Shown: one piece after another, positions 1 to 8,717 of the stretch
How the letters are laid out: the number at the start of each line of letters is the position of its first letter
How positions within the stretch are numbered: the first letter of the stretch is position 1
DNA from: Parabacteroides massiliensis
GTDB taxonomy: Bacteria; Bacteroidota; Bacteroidia; Bacteroidales; Tannerellaceae
DNA: 64,000 bases
Assembly (NCBI RefSeq): GCF_900155425.1
Contig: NZ_LT700189.1
Coordinates: 1,481,787-1,545,786, forward strand
Direction: 5' to 3'
Made by a program: the position numbers and the translations under genes
The notes under the pieces: model-generated
Database searches by the model: none
Told to the model about the DNA's origin: nothing
Seen by the model: only the letters and a program-made list of their open reading frames with translations

Positions 1-783
1 CAAACCTACTTTCGCGTCTTCGACAGTAGCAACCTGATCCGACTTGCGGTATCTGAATAGTTCATTCGGTTTCAGGAAAACAGGTTCTTTCATGGCTTTT
101 CCCGATATCTTCACACTGCCGTCCAGCAAGGCGGTCTGCACAAATTCGCCGGAAGAATAGCTATCGAGATCGAAACGGGTTCCCAAAACTTCGACATCTA
201 TCTCTCCCGCCTGCACGACAAAAGGTTTTTTCGCATCTTTCGCCACTTCGAAATACGCTTCTCCTTCCAGAGAAACGGACCGTTTGTCACCGGTAAACTG
301 ATCCGGATAAGTCAGTTTGGTTTCCGAATTCAACCAAACCACCGATCCGTCCGGCAACGTGAACTTGCCTTTGCTACCTTTGGCCGTTATCAATTGGTTT
401 TGCACGATGACCTCAGAGGCGGAATATTCACTCCGCCTGCCGATACCATAACCGATTCCCAACAAAAGCAACAACACGGCAGCAGCTTGCGTCCAACGCC
501 AAACAAGCGATAATGTTTTTCTTTCCGTTCGTGATTTCCTCTCCATCCGACCTTGTTCCTGCAAAATGCGGTCTTTCAGCTTCGCCAAAGCGATATCGAC
601 CTCCAATTCGTTTCCGGCAACGGCATTGCAAGACAACCACAAGTCGCGAGTTGCAATAAAATCATCCCGATTATCATCCGATTGTTTCAGCCACTGAAGC
701 AATAACACCTTTTCTTCCAGCTCAGCCGAACCATCCAGATAACGGATTATCAATTCGTTGATATCGTTTGTTTCTTCTTTCAT
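1..783 (-). CDS. FecR-family anti-sigma factor (3' end outside window)
   Basis: Membrane-spanning regulator that holds or activates its partner ECF sigma factor in response to an outer-membrane transporter. The visible 261 residues start at an ATG at 783 and run off the left edge without a stop. Residues 1-80 form a helical cytoplasmic anti-sigma region rich in Asp, Glu and Leu. A single membrane segment lies near residues 95-107 (AAAVLLLLLGIGYGIG). The periplasmic part is a typical FecR domain, with LPDGSVVWLNSETKLTYP and LEGEAYFEVAKD. The ECF sigma gene lies just upstream on the same strand. In Bacteroidales such pairs are normally followed by SusC/SusD-like genes, which would be outside this window. 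The family is secure; the substrate system controlled is unknown. Confidence 0.93.
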   Translation of the reverse strand, partial: MKEETNDINELIIRYLDGSAELEEKVLLLQWLKQSDDNRDDFIATRDLWLSCNAVAGNELEVDIALAKLKDRILQEQGRMERKSRTERKTLSLVWRWTQAAAVLLLLLGIGYGIGRRSEYSASEVIVQNQLITAKGSKGKFTLPDGSVVWLNSETKLTYPDQFTGDKRSVSLEGEAYFEVAKDAKKPFVVQAGEIDVEVLGTRFDLDSYSSGEFVQTALLDGSVKISGKAMKEPVFLKPNELFRYRKSDQVATVEDAKVGL

Positions 784-893
784 TATGGAATCGTTTGTTA
801 GTAATACAAAAAAAGGAGGTTTTACCCTACCTCTTCCTGACAATTTTAAAAAAAAATAATAAGGAATAACTCCCGATTCAGACATTTGGGATT

Positions 894-1003
894 GGTTTCC
901 CCTGATGAAGTTTTTGTTTCCACCTATGGAAAATTTTGTTTCCACCGGTAGAAAATAAATTTTCCTGCCATAGAAAATTTATTTTCACGTAAATGAAACT
1001 GCT
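894..1003. repeat. Five tandem 22-bp imperfect repeats, each with internal dyad symmetry
   Basis: Between the sigma gene and fecR the sequence repeats with a 22-bp period. Units begin at 894, 916, 938, 960 and 982. The core of each is TTTCCACC-N3-4-GGAAA or a variant, a palindrome of the form TTTC...GAAA. The dyad centres of the last four units fall at 924.5, 946.5, 968.5 and 990.5, exactly 22 bp apart. The first unit is more degenerate and slightly out of phase. On the minus strand the array lies in the sigma-fecR intergenic RNA. The rest of the 783-1031 gap is AT-rich and I see no gene in it. Confidence 0.75.
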
Positions 1004-1031
1004 GAAAATTTTTTACTTTCCTCGCCAAGGC

Positions 1032-1628
1032 CTAACGGGAAAGGCAAGTGACAGCCAACACCAACAGAGGGTATAAGTCTTTTTGGACAAGATGCTCCTT
1101 TAACCCCGCAAGGGCTTTGCTTATCTGCTTTTCTACCGCTTTGACGCTAATATCCAACTGTTCCGCAATCTCGCGGTTTTTCAAGCCATAGCTCCGGCTT
1201 AGCATAAATATCTTATGACATTGAGGAGGAAGCGTGTTTATGTAAGACAAGATTTCTTCTTCCAGTTCTTTCAACAACAGGCTCTGCTCGGAATTTTGCA
1301 TATAAGAAGTGACATATTGATCCAAAATGTCTGCCTCCCTTGCCGGTTCCAAGGTATATACATCCTGCTGCTTTTTATTCAGCGCATTCAGGGCATGCGT
1401 ATAAACCGCCCTGAAAAGATAGGACTTCACAGCAGCGTCTTCAAAGCGAATGCTTTCACGCCGTTGCCAAAGTTCAAAAAAGACATCCTGCACGATATCT
1501 TCCGACATATCTTTGTCGTTAACAAAACGGAAAGCATACGCACGCAAGGGTTTATAAAACCGTTTGAACAAAACCTCCAACGCCGTAAAATCTTGAACAT
1601 ATACTCCTGATGACATGTGCTTCTTCAT
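1032..1628 (-). CDS. RNA polymerase sigma-70 factor, ECF subfamily (FecI/RpoE-like)
   Basis: Extracytoplasmic-function sigma factor of 198 residues that should direct RNA polymerase to genes controlled through the neighbouring FecR protein. Region 2 is visible near residues 20-85 (LFKRFYKPLRAYAFRFVND, then DIVQDVFFELWQRRE). Region 4 lies near residues 125-180, with the helix-turn-helix YGLKNREIAEQLDISVKAVEKQISKAL. The LPPQCHKIFMLSR segment before it is typical of the Bacteroidetes expansion of this family. The ATG at 1628 is used. A minus-strand TATTTTTG element at 1638-1645 lies only about ten bases upstream, so the message may have a very short or no leader. A second Met at codon 5 is an alternative start. 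It forms a regulatory pair with fecR across a 248-bp gap that contains a repeat array. Confidence 0.95.
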   Translation of the reverse strand: MKKHMSSGVYVQDFTALEVLFKRFYKPLRAYAFRFVNDKDMSEDIVQDVFFELWQRRESIRFEDAAVKSYLFRAVYTHALNALNKKQQDVYTLEPAREADILDQYVTSYMQNSEQSLLLKELEEEILSYINTLPPQCHKIFMLSRSYGLKNREIAEQLDISVKAVEKQISKALAGLKEHLVQKDLYPLLVLAVTCLSR

Positions 1629-1637
1629 TTAGCAATA

Positions 1638-1645
1638 CAAAAATA
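1638..1645 (-). promoter_or_regulatory. Bacteroidales -7 element before the sigma gene
   Basis: Minus-strand TATTTTTG matches the TAnnTTTG consensus. No clear -33 TTTG is seen at the usual spacing. The expected start of transcription would be within a few bases of the sigma gene ATG. Confidence 0.4.
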
Positions 1646-1753
1646 CGGATATTTTTTGTTTTACATTAGCTAAAGGGGGGATATTGATAACTCAATAAGT
1701 GATATCGCCATTCACAATGCAACCATTTACATATTGGAAATAGGAGCCAAACG

Positions 1754-4700
1754 CTAATTCTGATTCTTGCCTTCTACTTTTATACGGATCGACCCTGGAG
1801 TCCGTTGGAAGCAGGAACAAAACAGATCCAGATCATTCGTCTTTTGCATGAACTCCTGTAATATCCGGCATTCCTCATCCGACCATGTTTCATAATGACG
1901 GGGATATTGCTTACGAACTCTCATTATCGACTCGGATACGTCCGTTTTCTTGATTCCCAATTGCCGGATACGCTCTTTGAAACCGGCCAAATCTTCATCC
2001 GTACAGTTGTTTACCGGATCGGCATCAAAGAAACCCGGACAAATTTTATTCTCGACCTGAACCTGATTCGTTACTGAGACAGGAATAGGTTCGAAAAGAA
2101 CTGATTCCGGTTCTATTGCATCTAACTCCTTCCTTAAGTTTGAAATATGCTTCGTTGCTTCTGGAGAAATCAGTTTCACAGAACATTCATGACGGGAATA
2201 ACTCCCATTTCTACATGCAGAAAGCCAGTTAAAGGAACCTTCCACCAATACCGAATCATCAATCGCAAGCGATTTGTTATGAATGCCTTTCAACAGAATC
2301 AACTTAATACCGTTTTCGGTTAAAGCCTTCCGCCCGGCAACGGCCTCCTTCCGCAACAAACCGGTTTGTTTGTCATAATCCAAGCGGAAATCCGAATACA
2401 CCACGACTTCCACACCCCGCTCCACCGCCTCCCGCATCAAGGGAATAAGATTATCATGTTCAATCGCCTGGATCGATATAAAAGGAGATACGATCAGCAA
2501 CCTTTTTGTCGCATCTTTAAAGGCTTGCCGCAACAAACCGGTGTGTTCCTCCAATGTCGATAAACGTTCGGCCGGTTGGTAGCGGCAAAGCGGTTCCTTT
2601 TGCCGATAGATGAAATTGCCGGACACTTCGTTCGCAGGATCGTCAAACAACCATTTTGCCAGGTTGCCGACGGGCGTATTTCGTTCGGGATGGAATATAT
2701 TCATATTCCCGAACACAAGGAAATGATACTGCGCACGCGAAACTGCCACGTTGAGCATATTGTACTTTCCACCTTGCTCCATAAAATAAGAAGCATCACC
2801 GGGAGAATTGACCGATGAAAAGATCACGACCGGACACTGCGCTCCCTGCAAAGAATGAACGGTGCCGATCGTCATACCGGCAAACGCTTCCGCCTCCGGC
2901 GACTGTTCCGCAAGACTACGGATGATCTCTTCCTGCGCCTTAAATGGGGTGACTACAGCCACTATTTTACGGATCGGCTCCTTGTAAGCACTTTCCAACT
3001 TCTCTTTTTCCGTTTCCAGCCAAGAAACGATTGCTGCTGCTTCTGCTCTGTTCAAGACACTGCCCGTCGCCCCTTTTTCACTGACTCCGTTTACATGGAC
3101 ATATCCTTTAGGCGGCAAGTCTTTATACTTCACCTTGTTTCCTTTCTTCGGCAGCAAACGGCCGTGATACACATAGTCGTTGCAATAAGCAATGATAGGA
3201 TCGAGACAACGCCTGTGTTCGGTCAAGAAAGCGCCTCTTTCGCCGGCGACTTCGAAACTGCAACTCTTCCGCGCCATCTTCATGATGCTTCCGGACGAGG
3301 ACAGGAAACCGTTTTCATGCAGAAACGCATACCGATCATCAGACTCGGAGGATACTAAGCCAAAACGTTTCAGATTGATACTGGAATATTCGTCCGAGAT
3401 GGACCATATCGGTTCGATCTGTTCCACGTCTCCCACTAAAATGGCTTGCTTGGCAAGGCTGAAAGAGGGAATAGCCAGTTCGGGAGAGACCTGCCCCGAT
3501 TCATCCACAATCAGCAAATCGATCGCATCATAGAGCGGGGCATCCCACTCCCCGTTGTCCGCACAAACCATGTATTTCGGCAAGGAATGGAAAGTCGAAA
3601 TAAAAACAGGCATCACACAGGCCAAACGTTTCAAACGTTCGGTATAATCTTCACGGCCACGCGTCTCCCCCTCTTTGTCGCATCCGGCCAAGCGGCGGAT
3701 AAACTCGGCTTCCCGGTCATGGATGGCATACCAGAACAAAAGATAGCGGTAACTGATATCCAGCCGCACCGCCATATCTTCCGTATAAGGGAGGGCATTG
3801 TATTCCGGATTGGCAACCAACTTGTCATAGCGTGCCTTAAAATCTTCCGTCTGCTCCCAGCCGCATATCATATCTTCATAGCTTGGAAGTTTTTGAAATT
3901 TACGGAGCAGTTTACTCAGAAAACCTTTATCCGTCATCTCTTTTCCATATTGTTTGAGACTGGCAACATTCAAGCAGGTTCCAATCTCATCCCGCATCTT
4001 CCTCATTTGCCTGCGAAGGAAACGTTGGCATGCAACTTCATCCCGGCAAGATGTCTGAAAGAAACGATTGAAATGTTCCAGATAGAACCCGCGATATTCT
4101 TCCAACCGGGCAGGATCGTCATAATCATTCGGAAAGCCTTCACCTTTCGTATTGAACATCATTTTGTACTGATCCTTTTGTTCGTCTTTGCCTGACAGAT
4201 ACAATCCCAACGTATCCAAACCGGGCAACCAACGGAGAGTCAACAGGTTTGCAGGCTTATCACCTGAAGGCTGTTCAATCTTGAAATCTTTCAGGATATT
4301 GGTAATCGCCTGGTTATTGGCGGAACTGGCTACGATGATATCCGGATCATCAGGATGCTCCAGTACGGCATGGACGATCCGGTTGGCAATCACCGTCTGT
4401 AAAAAGGTGGTCTTGCCTGTTCCCGGAGGTCCGTTAACGGCAAAGATATCGGAACTGTCCGGGTCCGTATACATGGCAAGCGTCTCACGCTGGGAGACGG
4501 ACAACGGAAACTCGCCACTCATCTGTGCCCAATGGTCTTTATTGCAATAAACTTGCTGTCTATCCGGCACAGGCAGCAATGTTTCCAGCTTTTTACGGAT
4601 CAGGAGTTCCAATAACGGATGGGAAGATTTACTTTCCAACAATTTGTCATACAGGTTGATGATCTTTTGTGCCATTCCTCGTCCGGGAGCTTTCACGACA

Positions 4701-5242
4701 ATGATTTCAGGCTTGTCGGCATAATTCATTTCCCGAAAAGTCAAGCCGGTCGCATTCTGGAACAGGTTTTCGCAAGCACTCCAATATTTCTTCCAGTCCG
4801 TCTCTTCGGTATCGAACTCACTCAAAAGCCGGTCCACTTTCGAAAGGGATGCAACAGTTCTGTCATTACGCGCATTTGGAGACAAAAACTTACGGACAAA
4901 AACCGGAATACGTTCAGACTTGTTGTCGCAGACCTGAAAAGTGCCGTCCGGCAACAATGTCGCGGAAATCAGGAAGGGGTATTCCGGAGTATTCTGTCCG
5001 GAAGTCCACCCGTTTTCGTACTCAGGAAGAAAGACACAAGGGGCAATCTGTATTTTACGTTTCTCGTCATCCGCCTTTTGCTTCCCTTTCGGGAAAAGCA
5101 GGGGAATGTCTTTGCGAAGTATAAATTCCGGCACCTTGTCACCTATCCGCAATGTAACTCGCGCTTCTTTCTTTAGTGACCTGCTCCTTCGTTCGGCATC
5201 CAGCAGGCAGTTTTTCCAGTATTTCAGCAGTTTTCTGTCCAT
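1754..5242 (-). CDS. SF1 (DNA2/NAM7/UPF1-like) helicase fused to a phospholipase-D-type domain
   Basis: Large protein of 1162 residues combining a superfamily 1 helicase with a PLD-like, possibly nuclease, module. Walker A is GPPGTGKTTF near residue 271. The DESG box of motif II is near residue 575. Later motifs GTVHSLQGAQ (about 795) and NVAVSRAQYHF (about 850) are those of the UPF1/DNA2 group. From about residue 910 a PLD-like domain follows, with HNKSLAIDDSVLVEGSFNW near residue 985. Only one clear HxK motif is seen, so an active enzyme would need a dimer. The last 55 residues (ETWSDEECRILQEFMQ...RTPGSIRIKVEG) look like a SANT/Myb-type helical domain. It starts 30 bp after the DUF5715-like lipoprotein gene and is probably cotranscribed with it. 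The role is inferred as nucleic-acid processing, possibly defence; no partner defence gene is adjacent. Confidence 0.85.
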   Translation of the reverse strand: MDRKLLKYWKNCLLDAERRSRSLKKEARVTLRIGDKVPEFILRKDIPLLFPKGKQKADDEKRKIQIAPCVFLPEYENGWTSGQNTPEYPFLISATLLPDGTFQVCDNKSERIPVFVRKFLSPNARNDRTVASLSKVDRLLSEFDTEETDWKKYWSACENLFQNATGLTFREMNYADKPEIIVVKAPGRGMAQKIINLYDKLLESKSSHPLLELLIRKKLETLLPVPDRQQVYCNKDHWAQMSGEFPLSVSQRETLAMYTDPDSSDIFAVNGPPGTGKTTFLQTVIANRIVHAVLEHPDDPDIIVASSANNQAITNILKDFKIEQPSGDKPANLLTLRWLPGLDTLGLYLSGKDEQKDQYKMMFNTKGEGFPNDYDDPARLEEYRGFYLEHFNRFFQTSCRDEVACQRFLRRQMRKMRDEIGTCLNVASLKQYGKEMTDKGFLSKLLRKFQKLPSYEDMICGWEQTEDFKARYDKLVANPEYNALPYTEDMAVRLDISYRYLLFWYAIHDREAEFIRRLAGCDKEGETRGREDYTERLKRLACVMPVFISTFHSLPKYMVCADNGEWDAPLYDAIDLLIVDESGQVSPELAIPSFSLAKQAILVGDVEQIEPIWSISDEYSSINLKRFGLVSSESDDRYAFLHENGFLSSSGSIMKMARKSCSFEVAGERGAFLTEHRRCLDPIIAYCNDYVYHGRLLPKKGNKVKYKDLPPKGYVHVNGVSEKGATGSVLNRAEAAAIVSWLETEKEKLESAYKEPIRKIVAVVTPFKAQEEIIRSLAEQSPEAEAFAGMTIGTVHSLQGAQCPVVIFSSVNSPGDASYFMEQGGKYNMLNVAVSRAQYHFLVFGNMNIFHPERNTPVGNLAKWLFDDPANEVSGNFIYRQKEPLCRYQPAERLSTLEEHTGLLRQAFKDATKRLLIVSPFISIQAIEHDNLIPLMREAVERGVEVVVYSDFRLDYDKQTGLLRKEAVAGRKALTENGIKLILLKGIHNKSLAIDDSVLVEGSFNWLSACRNGSYSRHECSVKLISPEATKHISNLRKELDAIEPESVLFEPIPVSVTNQVQVENKICPGFFDADPVNNCTDEDLAGFKERIRQLGIKKTDVSESIMRVRKQYPRHYETWSDEECRILQEFMQKTNDLDLFCSCFQRTPGSIRIKVEGKNQN

Positions 5243-5272
5243 CCGATCAGTAAGCTGTTACGTAGTCTCTTT

Positions 5273-5941
5273 CTATTTCTTTTCGCGGACGGTTATATGG
5301 AAACAGCCTTGCTTGCGTTCGTGCTTGACATAGCAACGTTCTTCCCGCTTCAAATCGCGCAAGACCATTGCCAACACCATCTTCAACCGGTCTTTGTCGA
5401 TATTCAGGGTATCGCTTTCGTCCACTTTGGTATAGCGGACCCAGGAGACATCGAAGGTCGTTCCGTAGCGGTGGGCCGAGTTTTGGGAGGAATTGGTATT
5501 TCTTTTTTTCAGGTTCTTGACATCATCGACCGTACGGGTGACACTGGTCACTTTGACTTTGTAGATCGATGCATTCAGATTGCGTAAGGAATCCTGGAAA
5601 TTATGTCCGATATCTTCCAGCAACTGTGCTGCCGAAGGAATCAAATACGGGATGGAATGTGTCAACTTTTCCACTTCATAATATTCGTTGGTTTCGATCT
5701 CTTCCATCTCCTTTTTCACTTTCTCCGCTTCCTCACGGTTCGATGCAGGCTTAATGCCGATACGTTCAGCTTCGGCCAGATGCACATCGTTCATATCTCT
5801 GAAATCACGGTTATAGCTTCCGTCATACCAAATACGTTTCAACTCTCCGCGTTTTTCCTTTTTTCCACAAGACGAACATATCATTACCACCGAGCAAGCT
5901 GCCACTATCAACCAAATACTAAATACTATCTTTTTCATCAT
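5273..5941 (-). CDS. DUF5715-like exported lipoprotein
   Basis: Exported protein of about 222 residues. I take the ATG at 5941 (MMKKIVFS), because the upstream extension to 5971 adds only charged residues before the signal peptide; the next Met at 5938 is equally possible. A hydrophobic stretch ends in the lipobox-like CSSC followed by Gly-Lys-Lys, which suggests a lipid-anchored periplasmic protein. The middle is a charged helix (EEAEKVKKEMEEIE). The C-terminal half contains SAHRYGTTFDVSW, reminiscent of DUF5715 and of peptidase-like RYGTAFDIS motifs seen in Bacteroidetes. The gene precedes the helicase/PLD gene by 30 bp. Function unknown; the DUF name is from memory of the motif, not from a search. 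Confidence 0.65.
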   Translation of the reverse strand: MMKKIVFSIWLIVAACSVVMICSSCGKKEKRGELKRIWYDGSYNRDFRDMNDVHLAEAERIGIKPASNREEAEKVKKEMEEIETNEYYEVEKLTHSIPYLIPSAAQLLEDIGHNFQDSLRNLNASIYKVKVTSVTRTVDDVKNLKKRNTNSSQNSAHRYGTTFDVSWVRYTKVDESDTLNIDKDRLKMVLAMVLRDLKREERCYVKHERKQGCFHITVREKK

Positions 5942-5999
5942 TTTTCTTTTAGTGAAAACAAAAGTAACCAAGATTCACTGATTTCAAAATATTAATGAC

Positions 6000-6007
6000 T
6001 ATTTTTG
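6000..6007 (+). promoter_or_regulatory. -7 element before the toxin-antitoxin genes
   Basis: TATTTTTG fits TAnnTTTG, 34 bp before the antitoxin ATG. The -33 box is not clear. Confidence 0.4.
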
Positions 6008-6040
6008 TGAATTCTGAATATAAACCAAATAGTTAATTGT

Positions 6041-6283
6041 ATGGACGCATTGGAATTAAAACTGTCACTTATCGAACAACTGAAAACGATCGACGATGTA
6101 AAGCTGTTGACACAGATCAAAAATTTGATCAACATAGCAACAGATAAGAAAGAAACGCGCTATCCGGCACAGATGACGCTGGAGGAATTGAAGGAAGTGT
6201 TGAAGAAATCGAGAGAAGAATCCAAAAAAGGATTAGGTATGACAACGGAAGAGTTACGTAAACGACACCCACTATGCGAATAA
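6041..6283 (+). CDS. Putative antitoxin of a RelE/ParE-type pair
   Basis: Protein of 80 residues with a leucine-rich first half (ALELKLSLIEQLKTIDDVKLL) and a charged C-terminal helix (MTLEELKEVLKKSREESKKG). No classical ribbon-helix-helix or HTH motif is obvious. The assignment rests mainly on context: its stop overlaps the toxin-like gene by 10 bases, the usual antitoxin-first order. Many small antitoxins in Bacteroidales have this form, a dimerising N-terminus and a disordered toxin-binding tail. It probably autoregulates the operon together with the toxin, though the DNA-binding part cannot be shown. Confidence 0.6.
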   Translation: MDALELKLSLIEQLKTIDDVKLLTQIKNLINIATDKKETRYPAQMTLEELKEVLKKSREESKKGLGMTTEELRKRHPLCE

Positions 6284-6588
6284 TAATAAAGTGGTTACCT
6301 CAATCCATTGCCTTACTTGACAACATCTACAGTTTCTACAGAGAAAAGAGCCAGACCGCAGCTATCCGTTTATACAACAAACTATTGGATTCTGCAGAAC
6401 CTTTACGCGTTTTTCCGCAAGCAGGTCCTATCGAACCGCTATTGAAAGGATATGATTGCGAATTTCGCTCCCTTGTCGTCGAAAAACATTACAAGTTGAT
6501 TTATACATTTACGGACGAACTGATCGAAATCCATGCCGTATGGGATTGCCGCCAGGAAGGATGGCGTCTGCAAGAAATGTTCAAATAA
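6274..6588 (+). CDS. RelE/ParE-family toxin
   Basis: Protein of 104 residues with the ParE/RelE layout. The N-terminal strand IIIKWLPQSIALLDNIYSFY is followed by paired helices with Arg/Lys (AAIRLYNKLLDSAEPLRVFP). The strands are FRSLVVEKHYKLIYTF and LIEIHAVWDCRQ. The segment FPQAGPIEP and the ending RQEGWRL are typical of the family. It overlaps the putative antitoxin by 10 bases (ATG at 6274 within its last codons), so translation is probably coupled. Whether it is a gyrase poison (ParE) or an mRNA interferase (RelE) cannot be decided by eye; ParE-like is slightly favoured by the sequence near the end. Confidence 0.85.
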   Translation: MRIIIKWLPQSIALLDNIYSFYREKSQTAAIRLYNKLLDSAEPLRVFPQAGPIEPLLKGYDCEFRSLVVEKHYKLIYTFTDELIEIHAVWDCRQEGWRLQEMFK

Positions 6589-6646
6589 TCTTCTTGAAAA
6601 GGCAACAAAAATATCTCACAATTTATTTTTACATAAAGAATATTAC

Positions 6647-6654
6647 TAATTTTG
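6647..6654 (+). promoter_or_regulatory. -7 element before phoH
   Basis: TAATTTTG matches TAnnTTTG, 58 bp before the phoH start codon. It would drive the phoH-purC-menG-aroE run. Confidence 0.45.
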
Positions 6655-6711
6655 TCTGCCTGAACGAAAATGGTAAAAATTCGCGACAAAGGCAGAACTA
6701 AAAAGAATTGA

Positions 6712-7734
6712 ATGATTGAACGAATTTATATTCTTGAGAGCGTAGACCCGGTTATATTCTACGGAGTAAACAATGTCAACATGCAGTTGATCAAGACATT
6801 GTTTCCCAAGTTGCGTATAGTGGCAAGGGGTAATGTGATGAAAGTGATCGGAGATGAAGATGAGTCGGAACTCTTTCTCAAGAAAATTCGCGAGGTAGAA
6901 AAATACTGCGAAGAATTCAACTCGCTAAGCGAAGATATCATACTGGACATCATCAAAGGCAAAGCCCCGGTGATCACCAAACAAGAGAACCTGATCATCC
7001 ACGGGATGAACGGCAAACCGATCGTCGCCCGCACGGAAAACCAGCAACGTCTTGTCAAAGCATTTGAAGAAAACGACCTCGTCTTTGCCACAGGCCCCGC
7101 CGGTACAGGTAAGACATTTATTGCCATAGCCCTCGCCGTAAAAGCGCTAAAAAACAAGGAAATCCGCAAGATTATCCTGAGCCGTCCGGCAGTAGAGGCC
7201 GGTGAGAAATTAGGATTCCTCCCTGGCGAAATGAAAGATAAACTCGATCCGTACCTCCAACCTCTGTATGACGCCCTGCAAGACATGGTTCCGGGAGCCA
7301 AGCTGAAGGAATACATGGAGAACAACGTGATCCAGATCGCCCCGCTCGCTTTTATGCGCGGACGAACGCTGAACGATGCGGTCATCATCCTCGATGAAGC
7401 CCAAAACACGACGACACACCAGATCAAGATGTTCCTCACCCGCCTTGGGATGAACGCCAAGATGATCATTACCGGAGACGTGACACAGATCGACCTGCCG
7501 CCGACTGCGACCTCCGGACTCATACAGGCCATGCAAATCCTGAAAGGCGTAAAGGGAATCGGCAAGGTCGAATTCGAGAAAAAAGACATTGTCCGCCATA
7601 AGCTCGTCCAGCGTATCGTCGACGCCTACGACAAATTCGACAGCAAACACAGCAAAGGCAGTTCGCGAACCGCTTCCAAGGAGCAACAAGAAGAAATAAA
7701 GAACAATATTAATAACATTCAGGACGCCCCATAA
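6712..7734 (+). CDS. phoH: PhoH-like ATPase
   Basis: Cytoplasmic P-loop ATPase of 340 residues, full length for the PhoH/PhoL family. The N-terminal part (residues 1-100) is the PhoL-type KH-like extension, with [21 protein letters not shown]. The ATPase core has Walker A GPAGTGKT near residue 126, the conserved [17 protein letters not shown], and Walker [10 protein letters not shown]. An [11 protein letters not shown] motif follows, which is diagnostic. The last 30 residues are a low-complexity hydrophilic tail. The family is linked to RNA metabolism and phosphate or stress responses, without a settled reaction. purC starts 23 bp downstream on the same strand. Confidence 0.95.
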   Translation: MIERIYILESVDPVIFYGVNNVNMQLIKTLFPKLRIVARGNVMKVIGDEDESELFLKKIREVEKYCEEFNSLSEDIILDIIKGKAPVITKQENLIIHGMNGKPIVARTENQQRLVKAFEENDLVFATGPAGTGKTFIAIALAVKALKNKEIRKIILSRPAVEAGEKLGFLPGEMKDKLDPYLQPLYDALQDMVPGAKLKEYMENNVIQIAPLAFMRGRTLNDAVIILDEAQNTTTHQIKMFLTRLGMNAKMIITGDVTQIDLPPTATSGLIQAMQILKGVKGIGKVEFEKKDIVRHKLVQRIVDAYDKFDSKHSKGSSRTASKEQQEEIKNNINNIQDAP

Positions 7735-7757
7735 GCGCCCCTCATAAAAACAAAGGT

Positions 7758-8705
7758 ATGAAGAAGGCATTAACAAAAACAGACTTCAACTTTCCGGGAC
7801 AGAAGAGTGTCTATCATGGTAAAGTACGCGATGTGTACAACATCAACGACGACGTATTGGTGATGATCGCAACAGACCGTATCTCGGCATTCGACGTAAT
7901 CTTGCCGGAAGGTATTCCCTACAAAGGACAGATGCTGAACCAGATCGCGGCCAAATTCCTGGATGCGACTACCGACATTTGCCCGAACTGGAAGCTGGCG
8001 ACTCCCGATCCGATGGTGACCGTAGGCGTAATGTGCCAGGGATTCCCCGTTGAAATGATTGTACGCGGTTACCTCTGCGGAAGCGCATGGCGTGCTTATA
8101 AGAGCGGCGTACGCGAAATCTGCGGTGTAAAGCTGCCGGAAGGTATGCGTGAAAACGAACGTTTCCCCGAACCGATCATAACCCCGACGACAAAAGCCGA
8201 GATCGGCGAACACGATGCCGATATTTCCAAAGAAGAAATCCTGGCTAAAGGCCTGGCCACTCCCGAAGAATACGAACTGTTGGAGAAATACACGCTCGCC
8301 CTCTTCAAACGCGGTACGGAAATCGCTGCCGAACGCGGCCTGATCCTTGTCGACACAAAGTACGAATTCGGCAAACATGACGGCAAGATATACCTGATGG
8401 ACGAAATCCATACACCGGACTCTTCCCGCTATTTCTACAGCGAAGGCTACGAAGAACGATTTGCCAAAGGCGAACCACAGAAGCAGCTCTCCAAAGAGTT
8501 TGTCCGCGAATGGCTGATGGACAACGGTTTCCAAGGCAAGGCAGGCCAGAAGGTTCCCGAAATGACTCCGGCGATCGTAGAAGGTATCAGCGAACGCTAC
8601 ATCGAATTGTATGAACACATTACAGGCGAAAAGTTCGAAAAAAGCGATACGGACAACCTGCTTTCACGTATCGAAAAGAATGTAACCGAATATCTCAACA
8701 AATAA
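7758..8705 (+). CDS. purC: Phosphoribosylaminoimidazole-succinocarboxamide synthase
   Basis: Purine biosynthesis enzyme that joins CAIR and aspartate with ATP hydrolysis to give SAICAR. At 315 residues it belongs to the longer form found in Bacteroidetes and yeast, rather than the roughly 240-residue form of E. coli. Key segments are [28 protein letters not shown] at the N-terminus, the substrate-binding [16 protein letters not shown], and [29 protein letters not shown]. It sits between phoH and menG/ubiE with gaps of 23 and 12 bp, so all are probably on one message. Confidence 0.97.
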   Translation: MKKALTKTDFNFPGQKSVYHGKVRDVYNINDDVLVMIATDRISAFDVILPEGIPYKGQMLNQIAAKFLDATTDICPNWKLATPDPMVTVGVMCQGFPVEMIVRGYLCGSAWRAYKSGVREICGVKLPEGMRENERFPEPIITPTTKAEIGEHDADISKEEILAKGLATPEEYELLEKYTLALFKRGTEIAAERGLILVDTKYEFGKHDGKIYLMDEIHTPDSSRYFYSEGYEERFAKGEPQKQLSKEFVREWLMDNGFQGKAGQKVPEMTPAIVEGISERYIELYEHITGEKFEKSDTDNLLSRIEKNVTEYLNK

Positions 8706-8717
8706 AGATAAACGGAT

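Noticed and set aside
894-1003. The 22-bp repeats as a CRISPR array
   Set aside because: The units are contiguous and have no unique spacers, and the repeat is itself degenerate.
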